From Bacillota bacterium (GTDB lineage: Bacteria; Bacillota; Clostridia; Peptostreptococcales; Anaerovoracaceae), in contig JAFYUX010000101.1 of NCBI GenBank assembly GCA_017549385.1, forward strand, positions 1 to 5,361: a stretch of 5,361 bases of DNA, written 5' to 3'. The position numbers and the translations under genes were made by a program. The notes below the pieces were generated by a model, which had not been told where the DNA came from, ran no database searches, and saw only the letters and a list, made by a program, of their open reading frames with translations. Below, piece after piece: positions 5,287 to 5,361 of this stretch. The stretch's first letter is position 1, and each line of letters starts with the position of its first letter.

Positions 5287-5312
5287 AAAAAGAGCCGGCA
5301 TTACACCGGCTC
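5287..5312 (-). terminator. Intrinsic terminator of the upstream gene
   Basis: On the minus strand a perfect 7-bp GC-rich stem, GAGCCGG (5312-5306) and CCGGCTC (5298-5292), encloses a 7-nt loop and is followed at once by TTTTT (5291-5287). The orientation fits a gene entering from the right edge. It separates that gene from the sigma/WG operon. The stop codon of the upstream frame lies in the loop. Confidence 0.8.
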
Positions 5313-5360
5313 GTACCACTTGTAAGATTTTAACATTTTTATATACCTGTCTTGCTTTGA
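5301..5360 (-). CDS. C-terminal end of an upstream gene, cut by the window edge
   Basis: The minus-strand frame entering at 5360 encodes SKQDRYIKMLKSYKWYEPV and then TAA at 5303-5301, inside the loop of the terminator. The mixed hydrophobic and charged composition ending in WYEPV looks like a genuine C-terminus, and the terminator shows that a minus-strand gene ends about here. Of the other two frames, one stops after six codons at 5341-5339 and the other runs through the terminator without stopping. Nineteen residues are too few to identify the protein. Confidence 0.55.
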   Translation of the reverse strand, partial: SKQDRYIKMLKSYKWYEPV

Positions 5361-5361
5361 C

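Noticed and set aside
5177..5361. Plus-strand frame from ATG at 5177 that stays open to the right edge
   Set aside because: It runs through the tandem repeats, then antisense through a good terminator and the end of the upstream gene. No ribosome binding site precedes the ATG; open by chance within the window.

Overview
The window looks like part of a chromosome of a low-to-moderate GC Bacillota bacterium, most likely a gut-type Clostridia (Lachnospiraceae-like). The reasons are A/T-rich intergenic DNA, strong AAGGAGA ribosome binding sites, a very long sigma-70-type protein with a membrane anchor, and a WG-repeat membrane protein. The family-level placement is an impression from protein style, not a database result.

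Layout, read on the minus strand from right to left. (1) 5301-5360 holds the last 19 codons of an upstream gene, closed by a clear intrinsic terminator (5287-5312). (2) 4729-5286 is a non-coding, highly structured stretch. It contains a 4.7-copy, ~63-bp tandem repeat array (4989-5280), a 126-bp foldback segment with 10-bp terminal inverted repeats (4856-4981), a near-consensus housekeeping promoter (4857-4885), an A/T-rich tract and a second, ECF-like promoter (4782-4808). (3) 2125-4728 encodes an 867-residue protein: an ECF-type sigma factor (regions 2 and 4) joined through an Ala/Gly/Thr/Ser-rich linker to one transmembrane helix and a ~555-residue extracytoplasmic domain. (4) 2010-2124 carries a second copy of the ECF-like promoter motif. 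(5) 27-2009 encodes a 660-residue membrane protein with a TMEM198/DUF4203-like multi-helix N-terminus, a charged linker, one more transmembrane helix and an extracytoplasmic WG-repeat domain. (6) 1-8 is probably the start of a third co-directional gene, with its own ribosome binding site.

Working model (inference): the sigma protein senses something outside the membrane through its fused ectodomain. When active it drives its own gene and the WG-repeat gene from matching promoters of the form AAAACC-N17-GTCT. These lie at almost the same distance (52-54 nt) from the two start codons. A housekeeping promoter further upstream would supply the basal level. The most interesting points are this self-contained membrane sigma/target module with its promoter pair, and the foldback-plus-tandem-repeat DNA directly upstream of it.
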